Assembly: GCA_900770295.1 (NCBI GenBank)
Contig: CAAGJQ010000004.1
Coordinates: 1 to 16,448, forward strand
Direction of reading: 5' to 3'
DNA from: an uncultured Oscillibacter sp.
GTDB lineage: Bacteria > Bacillota > Clostridia > Oscillospirales > Oscillospiraceae
Length of the DNA: 16,448 nucleotides
Below the pieces are notes generated by a model, which was given only the letters and a program-made list of their open reading frames with translations, did not search any database and was not told the origin of the DNA. The position numbers and the translations under genes were made by a program. Shown in pieces: positions 7,276 to 14,850 of this stretch; the first letter of the stretch is position 1, and every line of letters starts with the position of its first letter.

Positions 7276-7319
7276 AAAAAGCAGAAAGTACGCCGTTCTA
7301 TGCTTGCTTTCTGCTTTTT
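7276..7319. terminator. Bidirectional rho-independent terminator
   Basis: A perfect 13-bp inverted repeat, AAAAAGCAGAAAG (7276-7288) and CTTTCTGCTTTTT (7307-7319), with an 18-base loop. The right arm ends in a run of T and the left arm starts with a run of A, so it can work in both directions. It sits at the end of recombinase homology. On the plus strand it would stop read-through from the scar region towards cas3. Confidence 0.75.
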
Positions 7320-7591
7320 TTCTTAAAAGTTCCGGTAAATCGGTCCTTTGCCACATGGCGATTATGGCATTGCAGACCGTGCTTTCTGCGGTTTTTGGAT
7401 AAGCGCATGGTGTAACCACAGTTGCCACACCGGACCTTTCGTGCAAAAAGCCCGATGTTACCGGCATCAAACAGCTTGGCGCGGGATGCAATCATCACCT
7501 GCACTCTGTCCCATAGGTTCCGATCAATGATCGGATCGTGTGTACCTTCCACGCGGTACTACGCCTCTTTGGGGCGGGTTTTATTCTGCAT
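7298..7591 (-). pseudogene. Fragment of a large serine recombinase (Tn-type site-specific recombinase)
   Basis: On the minus strand the sequence reads the linker and zinc-ribbon part of a large serine recombinase: RVEGTHDPIIDRNLWDRVQ, then AKLFDAGNIGLFARKVRCGNCGY (with CGNC), then a second Cys pair element in LQCHNRHVAKD. Upstream, KTRPKEA is followed by TAG (7559-7561) and then YRVEG. Relatives commonly have Trp at this place, so the amber codon is probably TGG mutated to TAG. The N-terminal catalytic domain is absent. Homology fades at about 7325, after which an unrelated tail runs to TAA at 7298-7300. The remaining piece, about 90 codons, compares with a family norm of roughly 500. It is a decayed remnant of an integrative element, with no activity expected. 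Confidence 0.75.
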
Positions 7592-7604
7592 CTCTAGGGT
7601 AAAA

Positions 7605-7621
7605 ATCATATAATATATGAT
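7605..7621 (+). promoter_or_regulatory. Candidate cas promoter -10 box inside a palindrome (possible operator)
   Basis: ATCATAT (7605-7611), AAT, ATATGAT (7615-7621) form a perfect 7-bp inverted repeat with a 3-base centre. The consensus -10 TATAAT (7609-7614) lies within it. No convincing -35 hexamer is present at the right distance. The near-identical 10-mers TATTCTGCAT (7582-7591) and TATTCTGAAT (7621-7630) flank it. The position, about 60 bases before the cas3 start, suits a promoter whose access could be controlled by a dimeric repressor. Function is inferred only. Confidence 0.4.
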
Positions 7622-7677
7622 ATTCTGAATGCCTTGCGGCAGCAGAATGACTTTTTGAGAGGGAGGATGGATCTCAG

Positions 7678-9822
7678 GTGGCTTATCTTGCACATATTTC
7701 AGAAGATTACCGGCAGCAGACGGTTCTCGAACATTTGCAGGGAACCGCAGCTTTATCCCGCCCCTTTGCCGCCGCATTTGGAGCGGAGGAGCAGGGGCAG
7801 CTTGTCGGATTGGCCCACGATGTTGGAAAGTATTCGAATGCTTTTCAGAAAAGGCTGCTCTATAACGGTGCAAAAGTAGATCACGCCACCGCAGGGGCTT
7901 TTGAATGCTTCAAAAAGGGGCAGGCCTGCGCCGCATTCTGCGTGGCAGGACATCACGGTGGTTTGCCGGACGGCGGAGGGCGCGGAGATCATCCGGATTC
8001 TCCTACATTTTGGGGGCGTATGAATCGGGCCGCAGGTGGGAAGCTGGAATCGTATTCCCCATGGACTGCGGAGGTTTCTCTGCCAAACGCTTCTTTACCT
8101 GCCTTTATCGGCAGAGATCCCCTTTCAGCTGACTTTTTTACGCGGATGCTGTACTCTTGTCTGGTAGACGCGGATTTTCTGGACACGGAACGATTTATGG
8201 AAGGGGGTGCACCGCCCCGCGGAAGAACGGCCGACTTCCGGGAGCTATGCAGCCGGTTGAATCAATACATATCCGCTTGGTTCCCGCCAAAGGGGGAACT
8301 GAACACACTTCGGTGTCAGGTGCTGGAACAATGCCTTACCCAGGGAACGGCGCGGGAGCAGGGAATCTTCACGTTGACGGTCCCAACCGGAGGCGGAAAG
8401 ACAGTGGCATCCCTGGCCTTCGCTTTACGCCATGCCCGGGATCACGGCCTGCGGCGCGTCATCTATGTAATCCCTTATACATCCATCATTGAACAAACTG
8501 CCGGCATTTTCCAGAAAATTCTGGGACCAGAAAATGTGCTGGAGCACCACTCCAATCTGCTGTATGACACAGATGCAAACGGGGAAATCACGCCCGAGGC
8601 CGCAAAGTTGATGCGTTCTGCCGAAAACTGGGACATGCCCGTGATTGTAACGACAGCGGTTCAGTTCTTTGAATCGCTCTATTCTAACCGCTCCTCAAAG
8701 TGCAGGAAGCTCCATAATATTGCGGACAGCGTCATCATTTTTGACGAGGCGCAGATGCTGCCTCTTGCATATCTGCGGCCGTGCGTCTCATCGATTGCAC
8801 AGCTGGTTGCGCATTACGGCGTTTCCGCTGTGCTGTGTACCGCCACCCAGCCGGCTCTGGCACCGTTATTCCGGGAGTTTCTTCCGGGCGTTTCCATCTC
8901 TGAATTGTGCCCAGAGCCGGTCATGAACAGCAAGAAATTTCAGAGAGTGACATTCCAAAAGGTCGGAAAGCTGAGCTGGACGGACGTAACAGACCGGATG
9001 AACCGGGAATCCCAGGTCCTGTGCATCGTCAACAGCCGGAAAGCAGCGCAGGTCGTGTACAGCGGTCTTGTCGGAGAAGGCACGTTTCACCTGTCCACAC
9101 TGATGACGCCGTTCCACCGAAAACGTGTGCTGACAGAAGTGCGTCAGCGGCTGAAGGACGGACAGCCTTGCCGGGTGGTCTCTACATCACTGATTGAGGC
9201 CGGTGTGGATGTGGACTTTCCCGCCGTGTTGCGGGAGGAAGCCGGCCTGGACTCGATTTTGCAGGCTGCCGGGCGCTGCAACCGGGAGGGGAAACGGCCG
9301 TCTGAGGAGAGCATTATCACGGTTTTCCAGTCGGAAGAAACGCCACCGCCGCTGTTTGACACCTCCATCAAGGCCGGACGAACGGCGATGGAGCGGTATG
9401 GGGACCCGGCAGGTCAGGAGGCCATTTCTTGCTATTTCGCAGAGTTGTTGGATCTGGCAGGGAAGCAGGCCCAGGATCAGAAGAGTATTCTTCCGCGGAT
9501 TCAAGAAGGAGATTTTCCGTTCAAAACGGTGGCAGAACGGTTCAAACTGATTGGAAATGATACCCGCACCGTCTATATTCCCATGGATGGCGGGGAAGCG
9601 TTGGCCGCCCGGCTGCGGCAAGGGGAACTTTCCAGAAACCTGTTCCGGCAGTTGGGTCAGTACAGCGTATCCGTTTATCCGCAGCATTTCCGGTCATTGG
9701 ATGAAACGGGGGCGTTAGAGCTTCTGGAAGACGGCAGCGCCATTTTGACAAACTTGTTACTTTACTCCCGGGAAACCGGACTATCTTTGCAAATTGAAAG
9801 TGGAGATGGACTGTTTATATAA
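7678..9822 (+). CDS. cas3: CRISPR-associated helicase-nuclease Cas3 (type I-C, HD domain N-terminal)
   Basis: Cascade recruits this enzyme to an R-loop, where it nicks and unwinds the displaced strand and degrades target DNA. The 714-aa product starts with an HD nuclease domain: His6, the HD pair in AHDVGK (His47-Asp48), His69, the HHGG pair (His92-His93) and a late Asp in LVDADF (Asp164 or Asp166). The superfamily 2 helicase follows: Walker A PTGGGKT (236-242), DEAQ (356-359), TATQP, the SLIEAGVDVD motif V, and QAAGRCNR (529-536) as motif VI. All look intact. The start is the GTG at 7678, with GGGAGG at 7661-7666 eleven bases upstream. The ATG at 7667 is out of frame. It is the first gene of the cas operon, with cas5c 46 bases downstream. 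Confidence 0.96.
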   Translation: MAYLAHISEDYRQQTVLEHLQGTAALSRPFAAAFGAEEQGQLVGLAHDVGKYSNAFQKRLLYNGAKVDHATAGAFECFKKGQACAAFCVAGHHGGLPDGGGRGDHPDSPTFWGRMNRAAGGKLESYSPWTAEVSLPNASLPAFIGRDPLSADFFTRMLYSCLVDADFLDTERFMEGGAPPRGRTADFRELCSRLNQYISAWFPPKGELNTLRCQVLEQCLTQGTAREQGIFTLTVPTGGGKTVASLAFALRHARDHGLRRVIYVIPYTSIIEQTAGIFQKILGPENVLEHHSNLLYDTDANGEITPEAAKLMRSAENWDMPVIVTTAVQFFESLYSNRSSKCRKLHNIADSVIIFDEAQMLPLAYLRPCVSSIAQLVAHYGVSAVLCTATQPALAPLFREFLPGVSISELCPEPVMNSKKFQRVTFQKVGKLSWTDVTDRMNRESQVLCIVNSRKAAQVVYSGLVGEGTFHLSTLMTPFHRKRVLTEVRQRLKDGQPCRVVSTSLIEAGVDVDFPAVLREEAGLDSILQAAGRCNREGKRPSEESIITVFQSEETPPPLFDTSIKAGRTAMERYGDPAGQEAISCYFAELLDLAGKQAQDQKSILPRIQEGDFPFKTVAERFKLIGNDTRTVYIPMDGGEALAARLRQGELSRNLFRQLGQYSVSVYPQHFRSLDETGALELLEDGSAILTNLLLYSRETGLSLQIESGDGLFI

Positions 9823-9868
9823 AGCACAGGTGCTGTTTCTGATAAAAGAGAAAAAGGGGGTTGAAAGT

Positions 9869-10534
9869 GTGTCCATCTGTATAGAAGTCTGGGGAGACTA
9901 TGCATGCTTTACTAGGCCGGAGATGAAGGTAGAGCGTGTCAGCTATGACATCATGACGCCGTCCGCTGCAAGGGGACTGATTGAGAGCATATACTGGCAT
10001 CCTGGCTTACGGTGGGTTATTGACCGCATCCACATTCTGGCGCCTATCCAGTTCACCAATCTGCGCCGCAACGAGGTCAAGTCGGCAGTCAGCGCTCACA
10101 CTGCCAAAACCGTTATGGAGCGGGGCAGCGGAGAACTGTATCTGGTGACGTCTGAGGATATTCAGCAGAGGGCCTCGCTGCTGCTGCGGGATGTGCGGTA
10201 CGTGATCGAGGCCCATTTTGACATCTTGCCGGAAAAGGCTGCCCCCGGTGACAATGCAGGAAAGTTCCAGGATATTGTAAAACGTCGGATTCAAAAAGGG
10301 CAGTTTTATCATCAGCCCTGCTTTGGCTGTCGGGAATTTCCGGCTCATTTCGCTCCTTGCGAATCCATTCCGCCCTGTCCGGAGGAACTGAGAGGAGAAA
10401 AAGACCTGGGGTATATACTCTATGACATGGATTATTCGGACCCGGAAAATATCCGCCCCCTGTTCTTCCGGGCTGTTCTGCGGAACGGCGTGCTGGAGGT
10501 CCCACCCCGTAACAGTCGGGAGGTGATCGGATGA
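9869..10534 (+). CDS. cas5c: Cas5c (Cas5d/Csd5): crRNA-processing endonuclease and Cascade subunit
   Basis: In type I-C, Cas5c replaces Cas6: it cuts the repeat RNA and stays bound to the 5' handle in Cascade. The chosen start gives 221 aa, the family's size, beginning SICIEVWGDYACFTRPE, which matches the usual N-terminal strand (EV.GDYA.FT.P). Other family blocks are LIESIYWHPGLRWVIDRI, HILAPIQFTNLRRNEVK, and the C-terminal LFFRAVLRNGVLEVP. The GTG at 9869 has a GGGGG ribosome site eight bases upstream. An in-frame ATG at 9794 would add 25 residues with no match to the family and overlap cas3. The stop overlaps the cas8c start by four bases (ATGA). I cannot place the catalytic triad reported for the Bacillus halodurans protein without an alignment. 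Confidence 0.93.
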   Translation: MSICIEVWGDYACFTRPEMKVERVSYDIMTPSAARGLIESIYWHPGLRWVIDRIHILAPIQFTNLRRNEVKSAVSAHTAKTVMERGSGELYLVTSEDIQQRASLLLRDVRYVIEAHFDILPEKAAPGDNAGKFQDIVKRRIQKGQFYHQPCFGCREFPAHFAPCESIPPCPEELRGEKDLGYILYDMDYSDPENIRPLFFRAVLRNGVLEVPPRNSREVIG

Positions 10535-12264
10535 TTTTGCAGGCTTTAGTGGGGCATTATGAGGACCTTGCCGCGCAGGGAAAGATTTCAAGGCCTGGCT
10601 GGGGCCAGGGAAAGGTGTCCTATGCCCTCTGTCTGGATGAAAAAGGGCAGCTGCTCCGCACGGTATCTGTCCAAACAGAGCAGGTCAAAGGGAAAAAAAC
10701 CGTCCTTGCTCCGCAGTTCATGGAGCTGCCGGCGCCTGTCAAGCGAACGGTTGGCATTGCGGCCAATTTTCTGTGTGACAACTCCAGCTATATTCTCGGC
10801 ATCGACAGCAAGGGTAATCCTAAACGGGCGCTGGAGTGCTTTGCCGCAAGCAAGGCGTTGCATGAACGGCTGCTCTCCGGTGTCGATTCCCCGGCAGCAA
10901 AGGCGGTTCTGGCTTTCTTCCGGACCTGGAAACCGGAGGAAGCCGCCGCACACCCGGCACTTCAGGATGCATATGAGGCAGTCCTGTCCGGTGTGAACCT
11001 TGTCTTCCGATATGATGACAGATTTATCCATGAGGACCCCGCAGTTCAGACCGCTTGGCAGACATACTACGACGAAGCTGGAGACGGTCCCCGGATGGTC
11101 TGCCTGGTGACCGGGAAAGAGGGGCCGGTGGAGGCTACCCACCCCGCCATCAAGGGCGTGCAGGGTGCCCAATCCAGCGGTGCCGCTCTGGTATCTTTTA
11201 ACGCGCCGGCATTCTGCTCTTACGGAAAGGAGCAAAACCTCAACGCCCCCACCGGTAAATACGCGGCCTTTGCCTATACGACAGCCCTGAACCATTTGCT
11301 GTCCGACCGGGAGCATGTGAGCCACATCGGCGACACGACAGTGATTTACTGGGCCGAGGGCGGCGACCCCACTTATCAATCGGCTTTTGGCATGTTTACT
11401 TTCGGTGCCCAAGCTGTCTATACGGAAAATGACCTGCGAAGCATGGTGAGTGGCCTTCTGAAAGGCCAGCCTGTCCAGTTTGACGAAACGCTGCTGGACC
11501 CCGGCAGGACCTTTTACATCCTGGGGCTGGCCCCTAACGCCGCCCGACTGTCTGTCCGTTTTTTCCTGCGGAACTCTTTCGGCGCGTTCCTGCAAAACGT
11601 CCAGGCCCACTATGACCGGCTGGAGATTGAAAAACCCTCTTATGACAAATTTGACACGCTTCCACTGTGGAAGCTGCTGGGGGAGACGGTCAATCAGAAC
11701 GCCCGGGACAAATCCGCTTCTCCCGGCATGGCGGGAGAGATGCTTCGTTCCATTCTTCTGGATGCCCCGTATCCCGCCACGCTCCTGAATGGAACGATTC
11801 TCCGCATCCGGGCCGACCATATGATCACCCGAGGCCGTGCCGCTATCATCAAGGCGTACTATTTAAAAAATACTCATCAGGAAGTTCCAAAGGAGGTCTT
11901 GACCGTGTCACTGAATCCGGAATGTACGGACCCCGCCTATACGCTGGGCCGTCTCTTCTCTGTGCTGGAAGAGGTCCAATCTGCCGCAAACCCCGGCATC
12001 AACGCCACCATTAAAGATAAATACTTTAATGCTGCATCTTCGACACCCAGCCGCATTTTCCCACTTCTGCTGGATCTTGCCCAAAAGCATCTCAGAAAAC
12101 TGGATACGGGGAAAAAGATTTTCTATAATAAGAAAATCACGGAACTGATGAACATTCTTGGCCCGGAATATCCGACCCGTCTTAGCCTGCCCCAGCAGGG
12201 GTCTTTCCAGCTTGGCTACTATCACCAGACACAAAAGCGGTATGAAAAAAAGGAGGAGAACTGA
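10531..12264 (+). CDS. cas8c: Cas8c (Csd1), large subunit of type I-C Cascade
   Basis: The large subunit recognises the PAM and helps open the target duplex. It has 577 aa, within the Cas8c range, with family segments such as AANFLCDNSSYILGID (about 75-90), the CLVTGKEGPVEATHPAIKGV block (about 191-210), SFNAPAFCSYG (about 225-235), YAAFAYTTALNHLL, and VIYWAEG. The ATG at 10531 overlaps the cas5c stop and has a strong GGGAGGTGAT ribosome site seven bases or fewer upstream. The C-terminal 119 residues are predicted to be made a second time as Cas11c from an internal GTG (separate entry). AGGAGGAG at the 3' end serves the cas7 start two bases downstream. Confidence 0.95.
   Translation: MILQALVGHYEDLAAQGKISRPGWGQGKVSYALCLDEKGQLLRTVSVQTEQVKGKKTVLAPQFMELPAPVKRTVGIAANFLCDNSSYILGIDSKGNPKRALECFAASKALHERLLSGVDSPAAKAVLAFFRTWKPEEAAAHPALQDAYEAVLSGVNLVFRYDDRFIHEDPAVQTAWQTYYDEAGDGPRMVCLVTGKEGPVEATHPAIKGVQGAQSSGAALVSFNAPAFCSYGKEQNLNAPTGKYAAFAYTTALNHLLSDREHVSHIGDTTVIYWAEGGDPTYQSAFGMFTFGAQAVYTENDLRSMVSGLLKGQPVQFDETLLDPGRTFYILGLAPNAARLSVRFFLRNSFGAFLQNVQAHYDRLEIEKPSYDKFDTLPLWKLLGETVNQNARDKSASPGMAGEMLRSILLDAPYPATLLNGTILRIRADHMITRGRAAIIKAYYLKNTHQEVPKEVLTVSLNPECTDPAYTLGRLFSVLEEVQSAANPGINATIKDKYFNAASSTPSRIFPLLLDLAQKHLRKLDTGKKIFYNKKITELMNILGPEYPTRLSLPQQGSFQLGYYHQTQKRYEKKEEN
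11889..11898 (+). promoter_or_regulatory. Internal Shine-Dalgarno for cas11c inside cas8c
   Basis: AAAGGAGGTC within the cas8c reading frame contains eight consecutive bases, AAGGAGGT, complementary to the 3' end of 16S rRNA. An in-frame GTG follows after a 7-base spacer (CTTGACC). The encoded residues here are KEVL, and a closely optimal ribosome site at this place is not needed for the Cas8c sequence itself. Confidence 0.75.
11905..12264 (+). CDS. cas11c: Cas11c, Cascade small subunit, translated from an internal start in cas8c
   Basis: Published work on type I-C systems showed that the small subunit is made from an internal start near the 3' end of cas8c and is needed for full Cascade. 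Here a GTG in the cas8c frame (codon 459) has AAGGAGGT at 11890-11897, seven bases upstream. Translation gives 119 aa starting MSLNPECTDPAYTLGRLF, with later blocks GINATIKDKYFNAAS, FPLLLDLAQKHLRKL and LGYYHQTQKRY. The helical make-up and roughly 120-aa length fit Cas11. It shares its stop with cas8c. A TTG two codons earlier is too close to the ribosome site. The call rests on the ribosome site, frame, length and family precedent; expression has not been shown here. Confidence 0.8.
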   Translation: MSLNPECTDPAYTLGRLFSVLEEVQSAANPGINATIKDKYFNAASSTPSRIFPLLLDLAQKHLRKLDTGKKIFYNKKITELMNILGPEYPTRLSLPQQGSFQLGYYHQTQKRYEKKEEN

Positions 12265-12265
12265 C

Positions 12266-13162
12266 ATGTCTGAGCCTATTAAGAATCGTTATGAATTCGT
12301 GATTCTGTTTGATGTAGAGAACGGCAACCCCAATGGCGATCCCGATGCGGGCAATATGCCGCGGGTGGACCCGGAGACCGGCCTCGGCATTGTCACGGAT
12401 GTATGCCTGAAGCGGAAGATCCGCAACTATGTGGAAACGGTCAAGGAGGACTCCACCGGCTACCGCATCTATGTAAAGGACGGCGTCCCCCTGAACCGCA
12501 GCGACGCGGAAGCCTTTGCCCAGTTGGACGTGACAGAGAAAAATGTAAAGGAAAAAAAGAAAGCAGACCCGGAGCTGGACAAAAAGATCCGGGACTGGAT
12601 GTGCGCGAATTTCTATGATATCCGTACCTTTGGCGCTGTGATGACCACCTTTGTAAAGGCGGCACTGAACTGTGGTCAGGTACGCGGCCCTGTCCAGCTG
12701 GGCTTTGCCCGCAGTGTGGAGCCCATCGTGCCCCAGGAAGTCACCATCACCCGTGTGGCCATTACCACCGAGGCGGACGCGGAGAAGAAGGGAACGGAGA
12801 TGGGCCGGAAATACATCGTGCCCTACGGTCTTTACCGCTGTGAAGGATACATTTCCGCCAATCTGGCCCGCAAGACTACCGGTTTCTCTGAAGAAGATCT
12901 GGCACTTTTGTGGGAGGCCATCCTGAACATGTTCGAGCACGACCACTCCGCCGCCAGAGGAAAAATGGCCGTGCGGGAGCTGATTGTTTTCAAGCATGAC
13001 AGTGAACTGGGCTGTGCGCCGGCCTATAAGCTGTTTGACAGCGTGAAGATCGTTCGGCGGAACGCTGCGGATCCGTCTCCTGCCCGTTGCTATCAGGACT
13101 ACACTGTGACCGTGGACGAGGCGGCTCTGCCCGCCGGCATCACCTGTACGAGGATGGGGTGA
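12266..13162 (+). CDS. cas7c: Cas7c (Csd2), crRNA-binding backbone of type I-C Cascade
   Basis: Several copies of Cas7 bind the spacer part of the crRNA and form the Cascade filament. The 298-aa protein starts with a segment that is diagnostic for Csd2: EFVILFDVENGNPNGDPDAG (about 9-28), then DVCLKRKIRNYV. Other family segments are NFYDIRTFGAVM (about 113-124), RGPVQLGFARSVEPI, and EHDHSAARGKMAVRELIVFKH. The ATG at 12266 follows AGGAGGAG (12251-12258) by seven bases and lies one base after the cas8c stop. A longer in-frame reading from 12158 overlaps cas8c and lacks family similarity. The stop overlaps the cas4 start as GTGA. Confidence 0.96.
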   Translation: MSEPIKNRYEFVILFDVENGNPNGDPDAGNMPRVDPETGLGIVTDVCLKRKIRNYVETVKEDSTGYRIYVKDGVPLNRSDAEAFAQLDVTEKNVKEKKKADPELDKKIRDWMCANFYDIRTFGAVMTTFVKAALNCGQVRGPVQLGFARSVEPIVPQEVTITRVAITTEADAEKKGTEMGRKYIVPYGLYRCEGYISANLARKTTGFSEEDLALLWEAILNMFEHDHSAARGKMAVRELIVFKHDSELGCAPAYKLFDSVKIVRRNAADPSPARCYQDYTVTVDEAALPAGITCTRMG

Positions 13163-13821
13163 CCTACCATGAGGAGGACTACCTCCAGCTCTCCGGAATT
13201 CAACATTTCCGCTTCTGCCGCCGTCAGTGGGCTCTGATCCATATTGAGGACCAGTGGGCGGATAACTACCGGACAGTAGATGGCACTCTGATGCATCAAA
13301 ACGCCCATGACAAAGGCTTTCAGGAGAGCCGGGGAGATCTGCTCATTACCCGGGGAATGTATATTTTTTCACCGACCCTCGGTGTATCCGGTCAATGCGA
13401 TGTGGTAGAGTTTCACCGTGATTCTGCCGGAGTCTCTCTGCATGGCCGGAAGGGAACATGGCAGCCCTATCCCGTGGAGTATAAGCGCGGAAGGCCAAAA
13501 GCGGACCGGGCGGATGAGCTGCAGCTCTGCGGACAGGCCATGTGTCTGGAGGAAATGCTGTGTTGCGCCATTCCGGAGGGAGCGCTTTACTATGGTGAGA
13601 CACGGCACCGGATGACAGTCTTGTTCACTGCGGAACTGCGCCGTGAGGTGCAGGACTGCCTGCGGGAGATGCACAGACTGTATCAAAAACGCCATACGCC
13701 CAGAGTGAAACCTACGAAGGCCTGCAACGCCTGTTCACTGAAGAACCTGTGTCTGCCCAGACTGATGCGGGTGAAGCCGGCGTCTGAATACCTGAAAGAC
13801 GCCTTGGAGGAGAGCCGATGA
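13159..13821 (+). CDS. cas4: Cas4 nuclease, 4Fe-4S RecB-type (type I-C adaptation)
   Basis: Cas4 trims prespacer ends and checks the PAM during acquisition with Cas1-Cas2. The product of 220 aa has the four cluster cysteines: Cys20 in RFCRRQW and Cys189, Cys192, Cys198 in a C-x2-C-x5-C arrangement. RecB-family motifs follow: Asp81 in GQCDVV, and Glu107-x-Lys109 in VEYKRG. A Gln-containing helix (LQLCGQAMCLEEM) completes the site. The start is the GTG at 13159, which overlaps the cas7 stop by four bases; an ATG at 13087 would extend into cas7 by 76 bases without family support. The ribosome site (GAGG about 5 bases upstream) is modest, so coupling to cas7 translation is likely. The stop overlaps cas1 (ATGA). 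Confidence 0.94.
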   Translation: MTYHEEDYLQLSGIQHFRFCRRQWALIHIEDQWADNYRTVDGTLMHQNAHDKGFQESRGDLLITRGMYIFSPTLGVSGQCDVVEFHRDSAGVSLHGRKGTWQPYPVEYKRGRPKADRADELQLCGQAMCLEEMLCCAIPEGALYYGETRHRMTVLFTAELRREVQDCLREMHRLYQKRHTPRVKPTKACNACSLKNLCLPRLMRVKPASEYLKDALEESR

Positions 13822-14849
13822 AACATCTGCTGAACACCCTCTTTGTCACATCGGAGGACATTTACCTGTCTTTGGACGGCGAAAATGTAGTCGCCAATCG
13901 AGAAAAGGAAGCCGTTGCACGGTATCCGCTGCACGCCTTGCAAAGCATTGTTACCTTTTCCTACGCAGGCGCGTCTCCGGCACTGATGGGGGCCTGTGCG
14001 GAGCGGGGGATTGGCCTTGCGTTCTGTACGTCCCGGGGGAGATTCCTTGCCCGGGTATCCGGTGCCAACAGTGGGAATGTACTGCTGCGCCGTACTCAGT
14101 ACCGGGCCGCAGATGACCCGGTGCGAAGCTGTCAGATCGCACGGACGATGATTTTCGGGAAACTATACAATGCACGCTGGAGCATAGAGCGGACCTGCCG
14201 GGACCATGGTCTGCGGGTCGATGCGGAAAAGCTGTCTGGCGCATCGGCCAGGATCAAAAACCTTCTCCCGCAGGTCCGGGAGGAGACCGCTCCAGACAGT
14301 TTGAGGGGCCTGGAGGGCATTGGTGCGTCTGCTTATTTCGATGTCTTTGATGACATGATCCTGAACGGGAAGGATACGTTTTATTTCCACGGCCGAAACC
14401 GACGCCCGCCCCTGGATGCTGTCAATGCCCTGCTCTCTTTTGCATACAGTCTCCTTGCCCACGATTGTGCGTCTGCACTGGAGAGCGTAGGACTGGATGC
14501 CTATGTGGGATTCCTTCATCGGGACCGTCCCGGAAGGACATCCCTCGCACTGGATTTAATGGAGGAACTGCGCCCCTGTATGGCGGATCGGTTTATATTG
14601 ACGCTGATCAACAACCGGATAATTGAAATCTCCGACTTTTCGTTTACAGAAAGTGGAGCAGTTCTTCTGACAGAGGAAGGACGAAAAAAGTTTTTAAAAC
14701 ACTGGCAGGAAAAGAAAAAAGACATGCTGACCCACCCATATCTGAACGAAAAACTGCCCTGGGGCATGATCCCTTATGTACAGGCGCTGCTGCTGGCACG
14801 GTATCTGAGGGAGGACTTGGACACATACCCGCCGTTTTTGTGGAAGTGA
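13818..14849 (+). CDS. cas1: Cas1 integrase (type I-C)
   Basis: Cas1 with Cas2 inserts new spacers at the leader end of the array. The 343-aa protein shows the metal-binding active site: Glu166 in GLEGIGASAYF, His234 in GFLHRDRPGR, and Glu249 in LALDLMEELRP, with Asp246 three residues before it. This spacing matches the His208/Asp218/Asp221 order of E. coli Cas1. The N-terminal beta region begins LLNTLFVTSEDIYLSLDGENV, typical of Cas1c. The ATG overlaps the cas4 stop (ATGA), with GGAGGAG close upstream. cas2 starts just after the stop. No truncation or frameshift is visible. Confidence 0.97.
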   Translation: MKHLLNTLFVTSEDIYLSLDGENVVANREKEAVARYPLHALQSIVTFSYAGASPALMGACAERGIGLAFCTSRGRFLARVSGANSGNVLLRRTQYRAADDPVRSCQIARTMIFGKLYNARWSIERTCRDHGLRVDAEKLSGASARIKNLLPQVREETAPDSLRGLEGIGASAYFDVFDDMILNGKDTFYFHGRNRRPPLDAVNALLSFAYSLLAHDCASALESVGLDAYVGFLHRDRPGRTSLALDLMEELRPCMADRFILTLINNRIIEISDFSFTESGAVLLTEEGRKKFLKHWQEKKKDMLTHPYLNEKLPWGMIPYVQALLLARYLREDLDTYPPFLWK

Positions 14850-14850
14850 G

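Noticed and set aside
7015..7677. A novel defence gene, retron, toxin-antitoxin pair or regulator next to the cas operon
   Set aside because: I looked for one on both strands and saw only broken genes, a terminator and a promoter-like palindrome. No intact frame has plausible starts and motifs.
7559..7873. 104-codon minus-strand open frame reaching across the cas3 start
   Set aside because: Most of it is antisense to cas3. Only its last few codons before the amber stop belong to the recombinase remnant.
9794..9868. Longer cas5c starting at the ATG at 9794
   Set aside because: It would overlap the end of cas3 and add 25 residues with no family similarity. The GTG at 9869 has a ribosome site and gives the typical N-terminus.
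13087..13158. Longer cas4 starting inside cas7
   Set aside because: The extra 24 residues look like an out-of-frame reading of cas7. The GTG overlapping the cas7 stop fits operon style and family length.
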